Below the pieces are notes generated by a model. The model searched no databases, had not been told where the DNA came from, and worked only from the letters and a program-made list of their open reading frames with translations. A program made the translations under genes and the position numbers. A stretch of 39,017 bases of DNA from Fidelibacterota bacterium (GTDB lineage Bacteria; Fidelibacterota; Marinisomatia; Marinisomatales; UBA1611): the NCBI GenBank assembly GCA_018671775.1, contig JABHGY010000012.1, positions 1 to 39,017 on the forward strand, given 5' to 3'. How positions within the stretch are numbered: the first letter of the stretch is position 1; each line of letters starts with the position of its first letter. Positions 1 through 8,287 of this stretch are shown here, piece after piece.

Positions 1-954
1 ATGTCAAAATTATTAGAGCAAGTCAGCGATAAAATCCGCTTAAAGCATTATAGCCATCGAACAGAAAAAACATATAAACACTGGATAAAACACTATATTT
101 TATTCCACAACAAAACACATCCTGATAAATTAGACGGTAAAGCACTCAATGCCTATTTAACTTATCTCGCCAAGGAAAAACATGTATCTGCATCGACACA
201 AAATTTGGCAAGAAATGCCATTCTTTTTTTATATAAACAGGTTCTCAAAAAAGACATAGGGGATTCCAAAAATTATGTCATTGCAAAGCGTTCTAGAAAA
301 GTGCCAACTGTCTTTTCTCAAGATGAAGCTAAAAGAGTCATTGCGCAATTAGAGGGTCGTAATGCATTGGTGGTTAAATTACTGTATGGCACAGGGATGC
401 GCATTTCTGAATGTTTACAGCTTCGCATCAAAGATATAGATTTTGACCAAAACCTCATTGTAGTTCGAGATGGCAAAGGGGAACAAGATCGCGTAACGAT
501 GTTACCTGAGACATTAAGAGATTTAATCAAGCATCAAATAGAGCGAGTGGCTTACTTGCATGCATTAGACCAAAAAAATGAAGTTCCTGGCGTTTTTATT
601 CCATATTCGATTGAAAAAAAATATCCTAGCGTGAGTAAAGACTTTGGCTGGTATTTCTTATTCCCGGGAAAATCATTAAGTAAAGATCCTATAACCGGAA
701 TTATTAGGCGCCATCATGTTCACGAGTCTAATATTCAACGTGGCGTAAAAAAAGCAATCAAAATGGCAGAGATTTACAAACAAGCAGGATGCCATACTTT
801 TCGTCATTCTTTTGCGACACATTTATTAGAAAATGGCTACGATATTCGGTCCGTACAAGAATTATTAGGACATAAAGATGTTCGTACGACGATGATTTAT
901 ACGCATGTCATGCAGAAAGGACCTTTGGCGGTTAAAAGTCCATTGGATAAATAA
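1..954 (+). CDS. intI: Integron-type tyrosine recombinase (IntI-like integrase)
   Basis: 317 aa. Tyrosine recombinase motifs (LLYGTGMRISECLQLRIKDIDF, HTFRHSFATHLLENGYDIRSVQELLGHKDVRTTMIYTHV). Contains the IntI-specific insertion region (KDFGWYFLFPGKSLSKDPITGIIRRHHVHESNIQRGVKKA) and the C-terminal SPLDK typical of integron integrases. ORF begins at base 1, so the exact start is unverified. Confidence 0.93.
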   Translation: MSKLLEQVSDKIRLKHYSHRTEKTYKHWIKHYILFHNKTHPDKLDGKALNAYLTYLAKEKHVSASTQNLARNAILFLYKQVLKKDIGDSKNYVIAKRSRKVPTVFSQDEAKRVIAQLEGRNALVVKLLYGTGMRISECLQLRIKDIDFDQNLIVVRDGKGEQDRVTMLPETLRDLIKHQIERVAYLHALDQKNEVPGVFIPYSIEKKYPSVSKDFGWYFLFPGKSLSKDPITGIIRRHHVHESNIQRGVKKAIKMAEIYKQAGCHTFRHSFATHLLENGYDIRSVQELLGHKDVRTTMIYTHVMQKGPLAVKSPLDK

Positions 955-958
955 TGTG

Positions 959-980
959 CCACGACTATCCTTAGTCGTGG
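959..980. repeat. REP-like palindrome: 9-bp stem CCACGACTA / TAGTCGTGG, loop TCCT
   Basis: Perfect inverted repeat read directly, starting 5 nt after the intI stop. Could also act as a 3' stabiliser/terminator. Confidence 0.85.
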
Positions 981-989
981 AGTTTAAGC

Positions 990-1007
990 ACAAGCACGGA
1001 TGCTTGT
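990..1007. repeat. REP-like palindrome: 7-bp stem ACAAGCA / TGCTTGT, loop CGGA, followed by TCCAC
   Basis: Perfect inverted repeat read directly. Opposite orientation to the 959-980 palindrome (BIME-like pair). Confidence 0.8.
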
Positions 1008-1060
1008 TCCACAGTTATTGGTCGTAGTTTACGTGCATAGGAACAGCTTGAGTTATAGAA

Positions 1061-1150
1061 ATAAACGATAAGGGGTTTGTGCCATAATCATCCTTGATTG
1101 TGTTCATAAACGATAAGGGATTTGTGCCATAATCATCCTTGATTGTGTCA
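1061..1150. repeat. Two 45-bp direct repeats (1061-1105, 1106-1150), each containing a CATAATCA-TCCT-TGATTGTG palindrome
   Basis: Unit ATAAACGATAAGGG(G/A)TTTGTGCCATAATCATCCTTGATTGTGT(TC/CA) occurs twice in tandem with very few differences. Confidence 0.9.
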
Positions 1151-1153
1151 ATG

Positions 1154-1173
1154 AACGAGAAGGGATTCTCGTT
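1154..1173. repeat. REP-like palindrome: 8-bp stem AACGAGAA / TTCTCGTT, loop GGGA, followed by CCAC
   Basis: Perfect inverted repeat just upstream of the RAYT start codon. Confidence 0.85.
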
Positions 1174-1191
1174 CCACTTTGAAAGGAAAAA

Positions 1192-1815
1192 ATGAAAAGG
1201 ATATATCAAAGAGATTTACCTCACATTCAACCCCCTGGATCGACAATTTTTATCACATTTCGATTAGCGGGGAGTTTGCCTAAATCAAAAATAATTGAGA
1301 TAAAAAGCGATTTTGAGCGATTAGCAAAAATAATAAAATCAAATACTTTAAATAAAGAGCAAACAGTGAATGAACAGTTTTTACTGATTCAAAAGTTTGA
1401 TAAGTATTTGCATGCTTCCGTTTCGGGACATCATTTTTTAAAAGAGCCAAAAATTGCAAAACTTATCTGTGATACAATACACTTTCACGATGGAATACTG
1501 TACCAATTATTTGCATATTGTATCATGCCAAATCATGTTCATCTCGTTTTAAAACCAAATCCGATTGATGATGAAAATGAGATCTTACTGGAAAAAATAA
1601 TGCATAGCCTTAAAAGTTATACAGCTACCGAAGCGAATAAAATTTTGCAAAGGAAAGGACAATTTTGGATGCATGAAAGTTTTGATCATTACATTCGTTC
1701 TCAAGAGAGTTATGAGCGCATTATCAAATATGTGATGGATAATCCTGTGAAAGCAAATCTCGTTAAAAAATCATCAGATTGGCCATGGTCATTCAAGTGG
1801 CACAATCATCCTTGA
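1192..1815 (+). mobile_element. REP-associated tyrosine transposase (RAYT; Y1_Tnp/TnpA_REP family)
   Basis: 207 aa. HUH motif in YCIMPNHVHLVLKP, RAYT-like C-terminal region HESFDHYIRSQESYERIIKYVMDNPVKANLV...WPWSF. Flanked on both sides by REP-like palindromes. Confidence 0.92.
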
Positions 1816-1820
1816 TTGTG
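1801..1820. repeat. REP-like palindrome: 8-bp stem CACAATCA / TGATTGTG, loop TCCT, overlapping the RAYT stop codon
   Basis: Perfect inverted repeat; RAYT stop TGA at 1813-1815 lies in the hairpin. Confidence 0.9.
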
Positions 1821-1822
1821 TT

Positions 1823-1962
1823 CATAAACGAGAAGGGATTCTCATTTCACAATAAACGAGAAGGGATTCTCATTTCACAATAAACGAGAAGGGATTCTCA
1901 TTTCACAATAAACGAGAAGGGATTCTCATTTCACAATAAACGAGAAGGGATTCTCATTTCAC
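1823..1962. repeat. Tandem array of five 28-bp units (AATAAACGAGAAGGGATTCTCATTTCAC), each with a GAGAA-GGGA-TTCTC hairpin
   Basis: Units at 1823-1850, 1851-1878, 1879-1906, 1907-1934 and 1935-1962, identical except the first base pair of unit 1. Confidence 0.97.
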
Positions 1963-1972
1963 AAGGATTCTT

Positions 1973-4063
1973 CTACAGATTCTCAAGCGTAAAATTAGCT
2001 CTTTGTTTTTCAAAAAGCACCGCAAGAACCTTTACGCTTACTTTGTCACCTAAGCGGAATTCATGTTTTGTTTTTCGTCCCCGGAGACAATAGCGGTCTT
2101 CGTCGTAAGCATAATCATCATCTGACATGGTGTCGATATGGATTAAGCCTTCAGCTAAAGATGATTTCAATTCTACAAAAATTCCAAAATTAACCACACC
2201 GGAAATTCGCCCTTCAAAGGATTTGCCAATCCGTTCATTGAGCCATCGCAATTGTTTCATTTTGATATATTCCCGTTCTGCCGACAATGCTTTCAGTTCC
2301 ACTTCATTCGAAATCATAATCGATTTTAGCATGAGCTCTCTCCATGCTTCTGCTTCTTGAATAGATTTATTGCAAAGCATTTTTATCATGCGATGAACCA
2401 TGAGATCTGGATATCGTCGAATGGGCGATGTGAAATGGGTATAATGATTGAATGCCAGTCCAAAATGTCCTTGATTTTTCATGGAATATTCTGCTTTACT
2501 CATGGTGCGCAATGCCACATTTTCGATAAGAGATCGATAAGGCGAATCTTCTACATGTTTTAGAACGTTTTTAATGTCATTCGGTGTGAGTTCCCCTTTT
2601 GGAATGTGAATACCCAAATTAAGAATTTTAAGTAGATTTGTAAATCGAAGCACATCCTTTTGATCTGGGTCTGCATGGACGCGATACACAAATGGATATT
2701 TTTTCGGCAGTTTTTTGGGGATTTCCTCCGCGACCACACGATTGGCTAATAACATACATTCTTCCACAATTCGATGGGATGCCATCCGTTCACTGGGACG
2801 AATTTCATGGGGAATCCCTTTTTCACCCATTTCAAAAATAGGCTCGGGAATATCAAAATCTATACTCCCAGCTTCAGAACGGTTTTTGAATAATTGTTTC
2901 GCCAATCGCTTCAAGATGAGAATATCATTTTTGAAAGGGTGATCTTTCTTGCCTTCAAGAATATCTTCCACATCCTGATATGTGAATCGTGCTTTACTGT
3001 TGATAACCGTAGGCAAAATATCCGTTTCCATAATATTAAAATCTTTATCCATTTTCATAATGGCAGATACGGCCAATCGATCTTCATTAGGCCTAAGAGA
3101 GCAGAGATTCGCCGATAATGCTTCCGGTAACATGTGGACCACGCCTTCTGTGAAATAAACCGAAGTGCTACGCTGGATGGCCTCCCGATCAATACATGTA
3201 TTTTGCTTTACAAAATGGCTTACGTCTGCAATATGAACGCCCAAATCATACCCATTCTGATTGCGTTTAATAGAAATGGCATCGTCAAAATCTTTTGCAT
3301 CTACAGGATCGATGGTGAATGATGTCCATTTTCGTAAGTCCCGCCGGTTTGGGATTTCTTGAGTAATGTGCTTTTGACTAAAACACTTCACTTCATCCAC
3401 GACTTTTTGTGGAAATGCCTGAAGATAATCATATTTACTCAGAATCATTTTCATATCGTTTACCGGGTCTTCCGCCTTCCCAATAACGGTTTGCAATTCT
3501 GCAATGATGGGTTCTTCCAAGGATCCCCAATCTTTGACGTGTGCTTTTACTATTTGCCCTTCGCCCAAATCTTTTTTCGCTTTGATGAGCCGAATTCCGC
3601 GCCCAGGATTCACCGGCGAAATCGTCATGAATAATTTCCCCATATATTTATAGGTAACACCGATAAAAGAGTCTGAACCACGCACTAAGACTTTTTGGAT
3701 CCGACCTTTCAATCCTTGAGGACTTGGACGTCCTTGCAATTTCACGCGGACATGATCCCCATGGATGGCATCGGCCATGGACCGGCGACCGATGAATATA
3801 TCTTCTGAATCATCGTCAGTGATGACAAAGCCAAATCCTTTTTGGGTTACGGTGAGACGACCTTCAAATTGATTCTGTTCTCGAGGGAGAGTATATCGTT
3901 TTCCTTTCACTTGAACAATTTCCCCAGACTGGACCCATTCATTCAGTAAACTTTTAACCCCAGCTATTTCGTGCTGTTTTACCTTCATCTTGTGGAAGAT
4001 TTCTTTTTGCCGAAGTAATTTCCCCGGGTTTTTATTAAATATGGATAATAGTCGTTTTTTCAT
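1973..4063 (-). CDS. rnr: Ribonuclease R (RNB-family 3'-5' exoribonuclease)
   Basis: 696 aa. RNB signature (TSFTIDPVDAKDFDDAISI, GVHIADVSHFV, HYTHFTSPIRRYPDLMVHR) and C-terminal S1 domain (GVVNFGIFVEL). Confidence 0.95.
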   Translation of the reverse strand: MKKRLLSIFNKNPGKLLRQKEIFHKMKVKQHEIAGVKSLLNEWVQSGEIVQVKGKRYTLPREQNQFEGRLTVTQKGFGFVITDDDSEDIFIGRRSMADAIHGDHVRVKLQGRPSPQGLKGRIQKVLVRGSDSFIGVTYKYMGKLFMTISPVNPGRGIRLIKAKKDLGEGQIVKAHVKDWGSLEEPIIAELQTVIGKAEDPVNDMKMILSKYDYLQAFPQKVVDEVKCFSQKHITQEIPNRRDLRKWTSFTIDPVDAKDFDDAISIKRNQNGYDLGVHIADVSHFVKQNTCIDREAIQRSTSVYFTEGVVHMLPEALSANLCSLRPNEDRLAVSAIMKMDKDFNIMETDILPTVINSKARFTYQDVEDILEGKKDHPFKNDILILKRLAKQLFKNRSEAGSIDFDIPEPIFEMGEKGIPHEIRPSERMASHRIVEECMLLANRVVAEEIPKKLPKKYPFVYRVHADPDQKDVLRFTNLLKILNLGIHIPKGELTPNDIKNVLKHVEDSPYRSLIENVALRTMSKAEYSMKNQGHFGLAFNHYTHFTSPIRRYPDLMVHRMIKMLCNKSIQEAEAWRELMLKSIMISNEVELKALSAEREYIKMKQLRWLNERIGKSFEGRISGVVNFGIFVELKSSLAEGLIHIDTMSDDDYAYDEDRYCLRGRKTKHEFRLGDKVSVKVLAVLFEKQRANFTLENL

Positions 4064-4111
4064 TATAAATCTGAACGGAATTTATGCTTTATTTTGGGAA
4101 AAGGGGGAAAG

Positions 4112-4513
4112 TCATGCATTTAGTTGACGGTGTTTCCGCATCATACAATCGTTCATGATAACGAGCAAGCCTGCCTCTTCTGCTTTTTGTCCAGCTTTTT
4201 CGTTGATAACCCCATCTTGCAACCAAAGGGCTTTGGCCTCAATTTCAATCGCCGCATCAACAATGGGCTCCACATGTTCAGGATTTCGAAACACATCCAC
4301 CACATCGACTGCCACCGGAATCTCTTTTAAAGAAGGGTAGCATTTTTCACCAGCGATTTCTTTTTGTCCAGGATTGACAGGAATGATGGTATAACCCTGA
4401 TCTCGGAGATATAAAGCGACGTAATGGCTGGGGCGTTCTGCTTTGGGAGACATGCCAACCACAGCGATGGTTTTCATTTTATAGATTTTTTGATAGGTAT
4501 TTGCTTCATTCAT
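4112..4513 (-). CDS. CoA-binding domain protein (YccU-like)
   Basis: 133 aa. Rossmann start KTIAVVGMSPKAERPSHYVALYLRDQGYTIIPVNPG; LWLQDGV and MNDCMMRKH motifs. Confidence 0.9.
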   Translation of the reverse strand: MNEANTYQKIYKMKTIAVVGMSPKAERPSHYVALYLRDQGYTIIPVNPGQKEIAGEKCYPSLKEIPVAVDVVDVFRNPEHVEPIVDAAIEIEAKALWLQDGVINEKAGQKAEEAGLLVIMNDCMMRKHRQLNA

Positions 4514-4516
4514 GAC

Positions 4517-5464
4517 TCATTTTCCTTTGAAAAAGTTTTTCAGCACATAAGAAATAATTTTTGGATTTTCTTTAAGACGACGCACTGAATAATCGAACCA
4601 AGCAGAACCAAAAGGCACATAAATCCGAACCGTATATCCTTTTTTGGCTAGAGATTCCAAGCGCCCTTCCATGGGCACGCCATACAAAACCTGGAATTCG
4701 AATTGGTCTTTTGGTATATTGTTTTCTGCCACCCAAGATTCAATTTTACTGACGAGGGTCAAATCATGCGTCGCGATGGCGCAATAACCCGATTTTTTGA
4801 TAACCGCTTGGACTAAGCTAAAAAAATGTTCCGAAATCTCCGTTTCGCTTTGGTAGGCAATCTGCTCCGATTCTTGATATATCCCTTTACAAATACGTAC
4901 ATTAAAATCTGATGCACTCAAACGATGGACATCATCCATACTTCGATGTAAATAGGCTTGAAGCACAATGCCAGTTTGGGCGTGAATACTTTTACAATGG
5001 TCGAGGAGTTCAAACGTAGCGTCAGTATAGGGAGAGTTTTCCATATCCAATCGTAAAAAGTTATCCGTATTTTTTGCGGCATTTGCGATGAGATGAACAT
5101 TCGCCATGGTTTCAGCCAAAGAAATAGACAAGCCAATGTGAGTGGGCTTAATGGAGACATTACAATCAAGCTTTTCTGCTTCTATGCTTGCGTATAAATC
5201 GCAATAGGCTTGGGTAATTTTTCGAGCTTCTTCTTTACTCTCAACATGTTCTCCTAAAATATCAATAGTGGTTTTAAATCCTTTTTCATTTAGGGCGCGG
5301 ATATGATACTTTGCTTCTTCAAACGTTTCGCCAGCTACATAAGGGTTTGCAAAAGGTCGCACAAACCAGCGAGGAAGGATAGGGAGGGCAGTAGCGATGA
5401 TTTTATTGAATAAAGCCACATAGAAAATTACACTTTTCTTTGGAATGGAATCAAAATGTTTCAA
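4517..5464 (-). CDS. Proline dehydrogenase (monofunctional)
   Basis: 315 aa. TIM-barrel ProDH features: DILGE, LSIKPTHIGLS, LRLDMENSPYTDATFELL, VRICKGIYQE, IATHDLTLV, FQVLYGV. Confidence 0.9.
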   Translation of the reverse strand: MKHFDSIPKKSVIFYVALFNKIIATALPILPRWFVRPFANPYVAGETFEEAKYHIRALNEKGFKTTIDILGEHVESKEEARKITQAYCDLYASIEAEKLDCNVSIKPTHIGLSISLAETMANVHLIANAAKNTDNFLRLDMENSPYTDATFELLDHCKSIHAQTGIVLQAYLHRSMDDVHRLSASDFNVRICKGIYQESEQIAYQSETEISEHFFSLVQAVIKKSGYCAIATHDLTLVSKIESWVAENNIPKDQFEFQVLYGVPMEGRLESLAKKGYTVRIYVPFGSAWFDYSVRRLKENPKIISYVLKNFFKGK

Positions 5465-5568
5465 AAAGATTTTATGGCCTAATTTTGTATTTTACAATGC
5501 AACATAGTTATTGCTGTATGGAAAAGGTCTCTATAAATTCACTATCTTGAATCGGTAATTATTCATTT

Positions 5569-5985
5569 ATGTACAGAGACTTCGGAACAATTTTACTCGC
5601 CGCCCTACTGGGTATTGTTATGGTATTTGTGCCACTTTTGGTGCAAAAGCTGATTGCTCCCTCCAAGAAATCCCGCGAAAAGTTAGACACGTACGAATGT
5701 GGAGAAGAAGTTGAAGGTTCGGCTTGGCTCCAATTTAATATTCGATTTTATATAATTGCACTTATATTCCTCATTTTTGACGTAGAAGTTGTTTTCCTTT
5801 TCCCTTGGGCTGTCGTTTTTAAAGAATTAGGTTTGCTGGCTTTTGTTGAAATGGGCATCTTTCTTGTCATTCTTATCGTTGGGCTCGCCTATGTATGGGT
5901 AAAAACAGATTTAGATTGGGTAAAGCTTAAAGTCGCTTACGGAAGTGGTCGGTATCGCAAAATTAAATTAGAGGAGAAAGTCTAA
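5569..5985 (+). CDS. nuoA: NADH-quinone oxidoreductase subunit A
   Basis: 138 aa; KLDTYECGEEVEGSAWLQFNIRFYIIALIFLIFDVEVVFLFPWA. Confidence 0.97.
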   Translation: MYRDFGTILLAALLGIVMVFVPLLVQKLIAPSKKSREKLDTYECGEEVEGSAWLQFNIRFYIIALIFLIFDVEVVFLFPWAVVFKELGLLAFVEMGIFLVILIVGLAYVWVKTDLDWVKLKVAYGSGRYRKIKLEEKV

Positions 5986-6477
5986 ATGGGCGTATTGGAA
6001 CATAAATTTCAAGACAATATCGTCGTAGAAAAATTAGATAAACTTCTGGGTTGGGCTCGTTCTACCTCTCCTTGGTATTTTCAATTTGGTTTGGCTTGTT
6101 GCGCCATTGAAATGATGGCCACGGCTGCCAGTCGTCACGATTTAGAACGCATCGGCATGATGCCCCGTTCTTCGCCTCGCCAAGCAGATATTATGATTGT
6201 GGCTGGAACCGTAACCATGAAAATGGCCTTGCGGGTTAAAAAATTATACGAGCAAATGGCAGATCCTAAATATGTAATTGCTATGGGATCGTGCGCTACG
6301 TCTGGAGGTCCTTACTGGCAACACGGATATCATGTTTTGAAAGGGGTTGATTTGGTGGTGCCTGTAGATGTGTATGTTCCTGGATGTCCGCCTAGACCGG
6401 AAGCACTGATTGAAGGATTGCTTAAGCTTCAAGAAAAAATTCAAAAGGGAAGACCCTTAACCAAGATAGATTCATGA
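5986..6477 (+). CDS. nuoB: NADH-quinone oxidoreductase subunit B
   Basis: 163 aa; [48 protein letters not shown]. Confidence 0.98.
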   Translation: MGVLEHKFQDNIVVEKLDKLLGWARSTSPWYFQFGLACCAIEMMATAASRHDLERIGMMPRSSPRQADIMIVAGTVTMKMALRVKKLYEQMADPKYVIAMGSCATSGGPYWQHGYHVLKGVDLVVPVDVYVPGCPPRPEALIEGLLKLQEKIQKGRPLTKIDS

Positions 6478-7175
6478 CAGACGATAGAGATAAACTGATT
6501 TCAGAAGTGGTAGAAAAAGCGCTTCAAGGCGACATGGATGCGATTAACAATATTGAAGATCGCGTGATTCGCTCCAAAGCAAAGGCTGCTTTGCATAAAG
6601 CAAAAAAAGCAGCAAAAGCGGTTGAAAGTTCAGCCTCTGATGCGAATGAAGACAAAACGGAGACATCTCCAAAAGCTGAGCAGACGATCCATCAGAAAAT
6701 GGCTATTTTAATTGAAGAAAAAGAATCTGGATCTGTAATCTCTCAAGAGGGTGAAGAAGAAGCTTGTATTTACATCAAGCCCGAATCATGGGAATCGCTT
6801 GCGCCAATTTTACGAAACGATGATGCTATGGATTTTGATTCTTTGCAATGTATTACGGGGATGGACATGGGCGAGGGTATTTTAGAATCTCGTTACAATT
6901 TTCATTCCATGAAATTGCGCCACGCCATTGAAATTAGAATTGCCGTGCCCATGGAAAAGCCAGATATTTATTCTATTGAGCAAATTTGGAGAATTGGTGA
7001 TTGGTTTGAGCGAGAAGTATATGATATGTATGGTATTATTTTTACAGGACATCGCAATTTAAAACGCATGTTACTTCCTGACGATTGGGAAGGATGGCCC
7101 TTACGAAAAGATTATGAAACGCCCCAAAGTTATCATGGCATTGCCGTGCCGAAAGTGAAAGAAGAATGGGAATAA
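6474..7175 (+). CDS. nuoC: NADH-quinone oxidoreductase subunit C with a long N-terminal extension
   Basis: 233 aa; NuoC core [44 protein letters not shown] preceded by about 70 aa of charged, Ala/Lys-rich sequence. ATGA overlap with nuoB. Confidence 0.95.
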   Translation: MTDDRDKLISEVVEKALQGDMDAINNIEDRVIRSKAKAALHKAKKAAKAVESSASDANEDKTETSPKAEQTIHQKMAILIEEKESGSVISQEGEEEACIYIKPESWESLAPILRNDDAMDFDSLQCITGMDMGEGILESRYNFHSMKLRHAIEIRIAVPMEKPDIYSIEQIWRIGDWFEREVYDMYGIIFTGHRNLKRMLLPDDWEGWPLRKDYETPQSYHGIAVPKVKEEWE

Positions 7176-8287
7176 TTCACGGCGAAGAAATGGTCCTAAA
7201 TATCGGGCCTCAGCATCCAAGCACTCACGGCGTACTGCGACTCAAAGTGCGGACGGATGGTGAAGTGGTTTCAGATATTTATCCTGTGATTGGTTATCTC
7301 CATCGTTGCTTTGAAAAGCATTGTGAAAATGTCACCTATGAGCAGGTTATCCCTTACACGGATCGTTGTGATTATGTGGCATCTATGAACAACAATTTAG
7401 GATATGCAATTACGGTAGAAGAATTGATGGGCATTGAGGTGCCTGAAAAAGTAGAATATATTCGCATTATTATGGCGGAATTTAATCGTATTGCAAGCCA
7501 TCTATTGGCGCTTGGGACTTACGGTTTGGATGTGGGCGCTTTTACGCCTTTTCTCTATATGTTCAGAGATCGGGAACGGATTTTGGATATGTTTGAGTTG
7601 ATTTGTGGCGCACGTTTATTATACAACTATATTTGGGTCGGTGGTGTTTCTCATGACTTACCCAAAGGATTTGTAGAGACGGCTTATGGTTTTTTAGATT
7701 ATTTTGAGCCTCAAGTCAAAGAGTATAATAATTTGCTCACCTATAATAAAATTTTTATCGAACGGACTGCTGATGTGGGTGTGATGCCTCCTGATGTGGC
7801 CATCTCTTACGGCGTAACCGGCCCGAATCTTCGCGGTTCTGGCGTTAAGTGGGATATTCGAAAAGATGAGCCTTACTCTATTTATAATAAGTTTGATTTT
7901 GAAGTTCCCGTGGGAAAAGGTGAGTTGGGAACCGTTGGCGATTGTTGGGACAGATATTGGGTTCGCATGAGAGAAATCGAGGAAAGCGTCAAGATATTAA
8001 GGCAAGCGTTAAAAGCTTTGCCCAAAGGGGGAGATGTGCATCAAGCGATTCCGAAAAAAATTCGTCCGCCTAAAGGGTCGATTTATAAACGGACAGAAAG
8101 TCCTCGCGGTGATTTGGCTTATTATATTACCAGTGATGGAACGCCGAAGCCCTATCGTTTGAAAATGCGATCACCTGCTTTTACGTCTATTAGCGTATTG
8201 AATGAAATATCTCGTGGTTGGATGTTGTCGGATGTGATTGCAATATTGGGATCTTTGGATATTGTCTTGGGGGAAATTGATCGATGA
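7166..8287 (+). CDS. nuoD: NADH-quinone oxidoreductase subunit D
   Basis: 373 aa; LNIGPQHPSTHGVLRL, YTDRCDYVASMNNN, GVTGPNLRGSG, C-terminal LGSLDIVLGEIDR. Confidence 0.98.
   Translation: MGIIHGEEMVLNIGPQHPSTHGVLRLKVRTDGEVVSDIYPVIGYLHRCFEKHCENVTYEQVIPYTDRCDYVASMNNNLGYAITVEELMGIEVPEKVEYIRIIMAEFNRIASHLLALGTYGLDVGAFTPFLYMFRDRERILDMFELICGARLLYNYIWVGGVSHDLPKGFVETAYGFLDYFEPQVKEYNNLLTYNKIFIERTADVGVMPPDVAISYGVTGPNLRGSGVKWDIRKDEPYSIYNKFDFEVPVGKGELGTVGDCWDRYWVRMREIEESVKILRQALKALPKGGDVHQAIPKKIRPPKGSIYKRTESPRGDLAYYITSDGTPKPYRLKMRSPAFTSISVLNEISRGWMLSDVIAILGSLDIVLGEIDR

Noticed and set aside
955-1191. Possible attI/attC sites next to the integron integrase
   Set aside because: I could not find convincing paired GTTRRRY / RYYYAAC core sites; the palindromes fit a RAYT-associated REP family instead.
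1015-1209. Minus-strand 64-aa ORF with internal amino-acid repeats
   Set aside because: It is the translation of the 45-bp REP direct repeats; no independent coding evidence.
1823-1962. Possible CRISPR array (regular 28-bp repeats)
   Set aside because: Units are directly abutting with no unique spacers; they are tandem REP-like hairpins, and no cas genes are present.
5465-5568. Promoter for the nuo operon in the divergent intergenic region
   Set aside because: AT-rich with several TATAAA-like words, but no -35/-10 pair with good spacing that I could defend.
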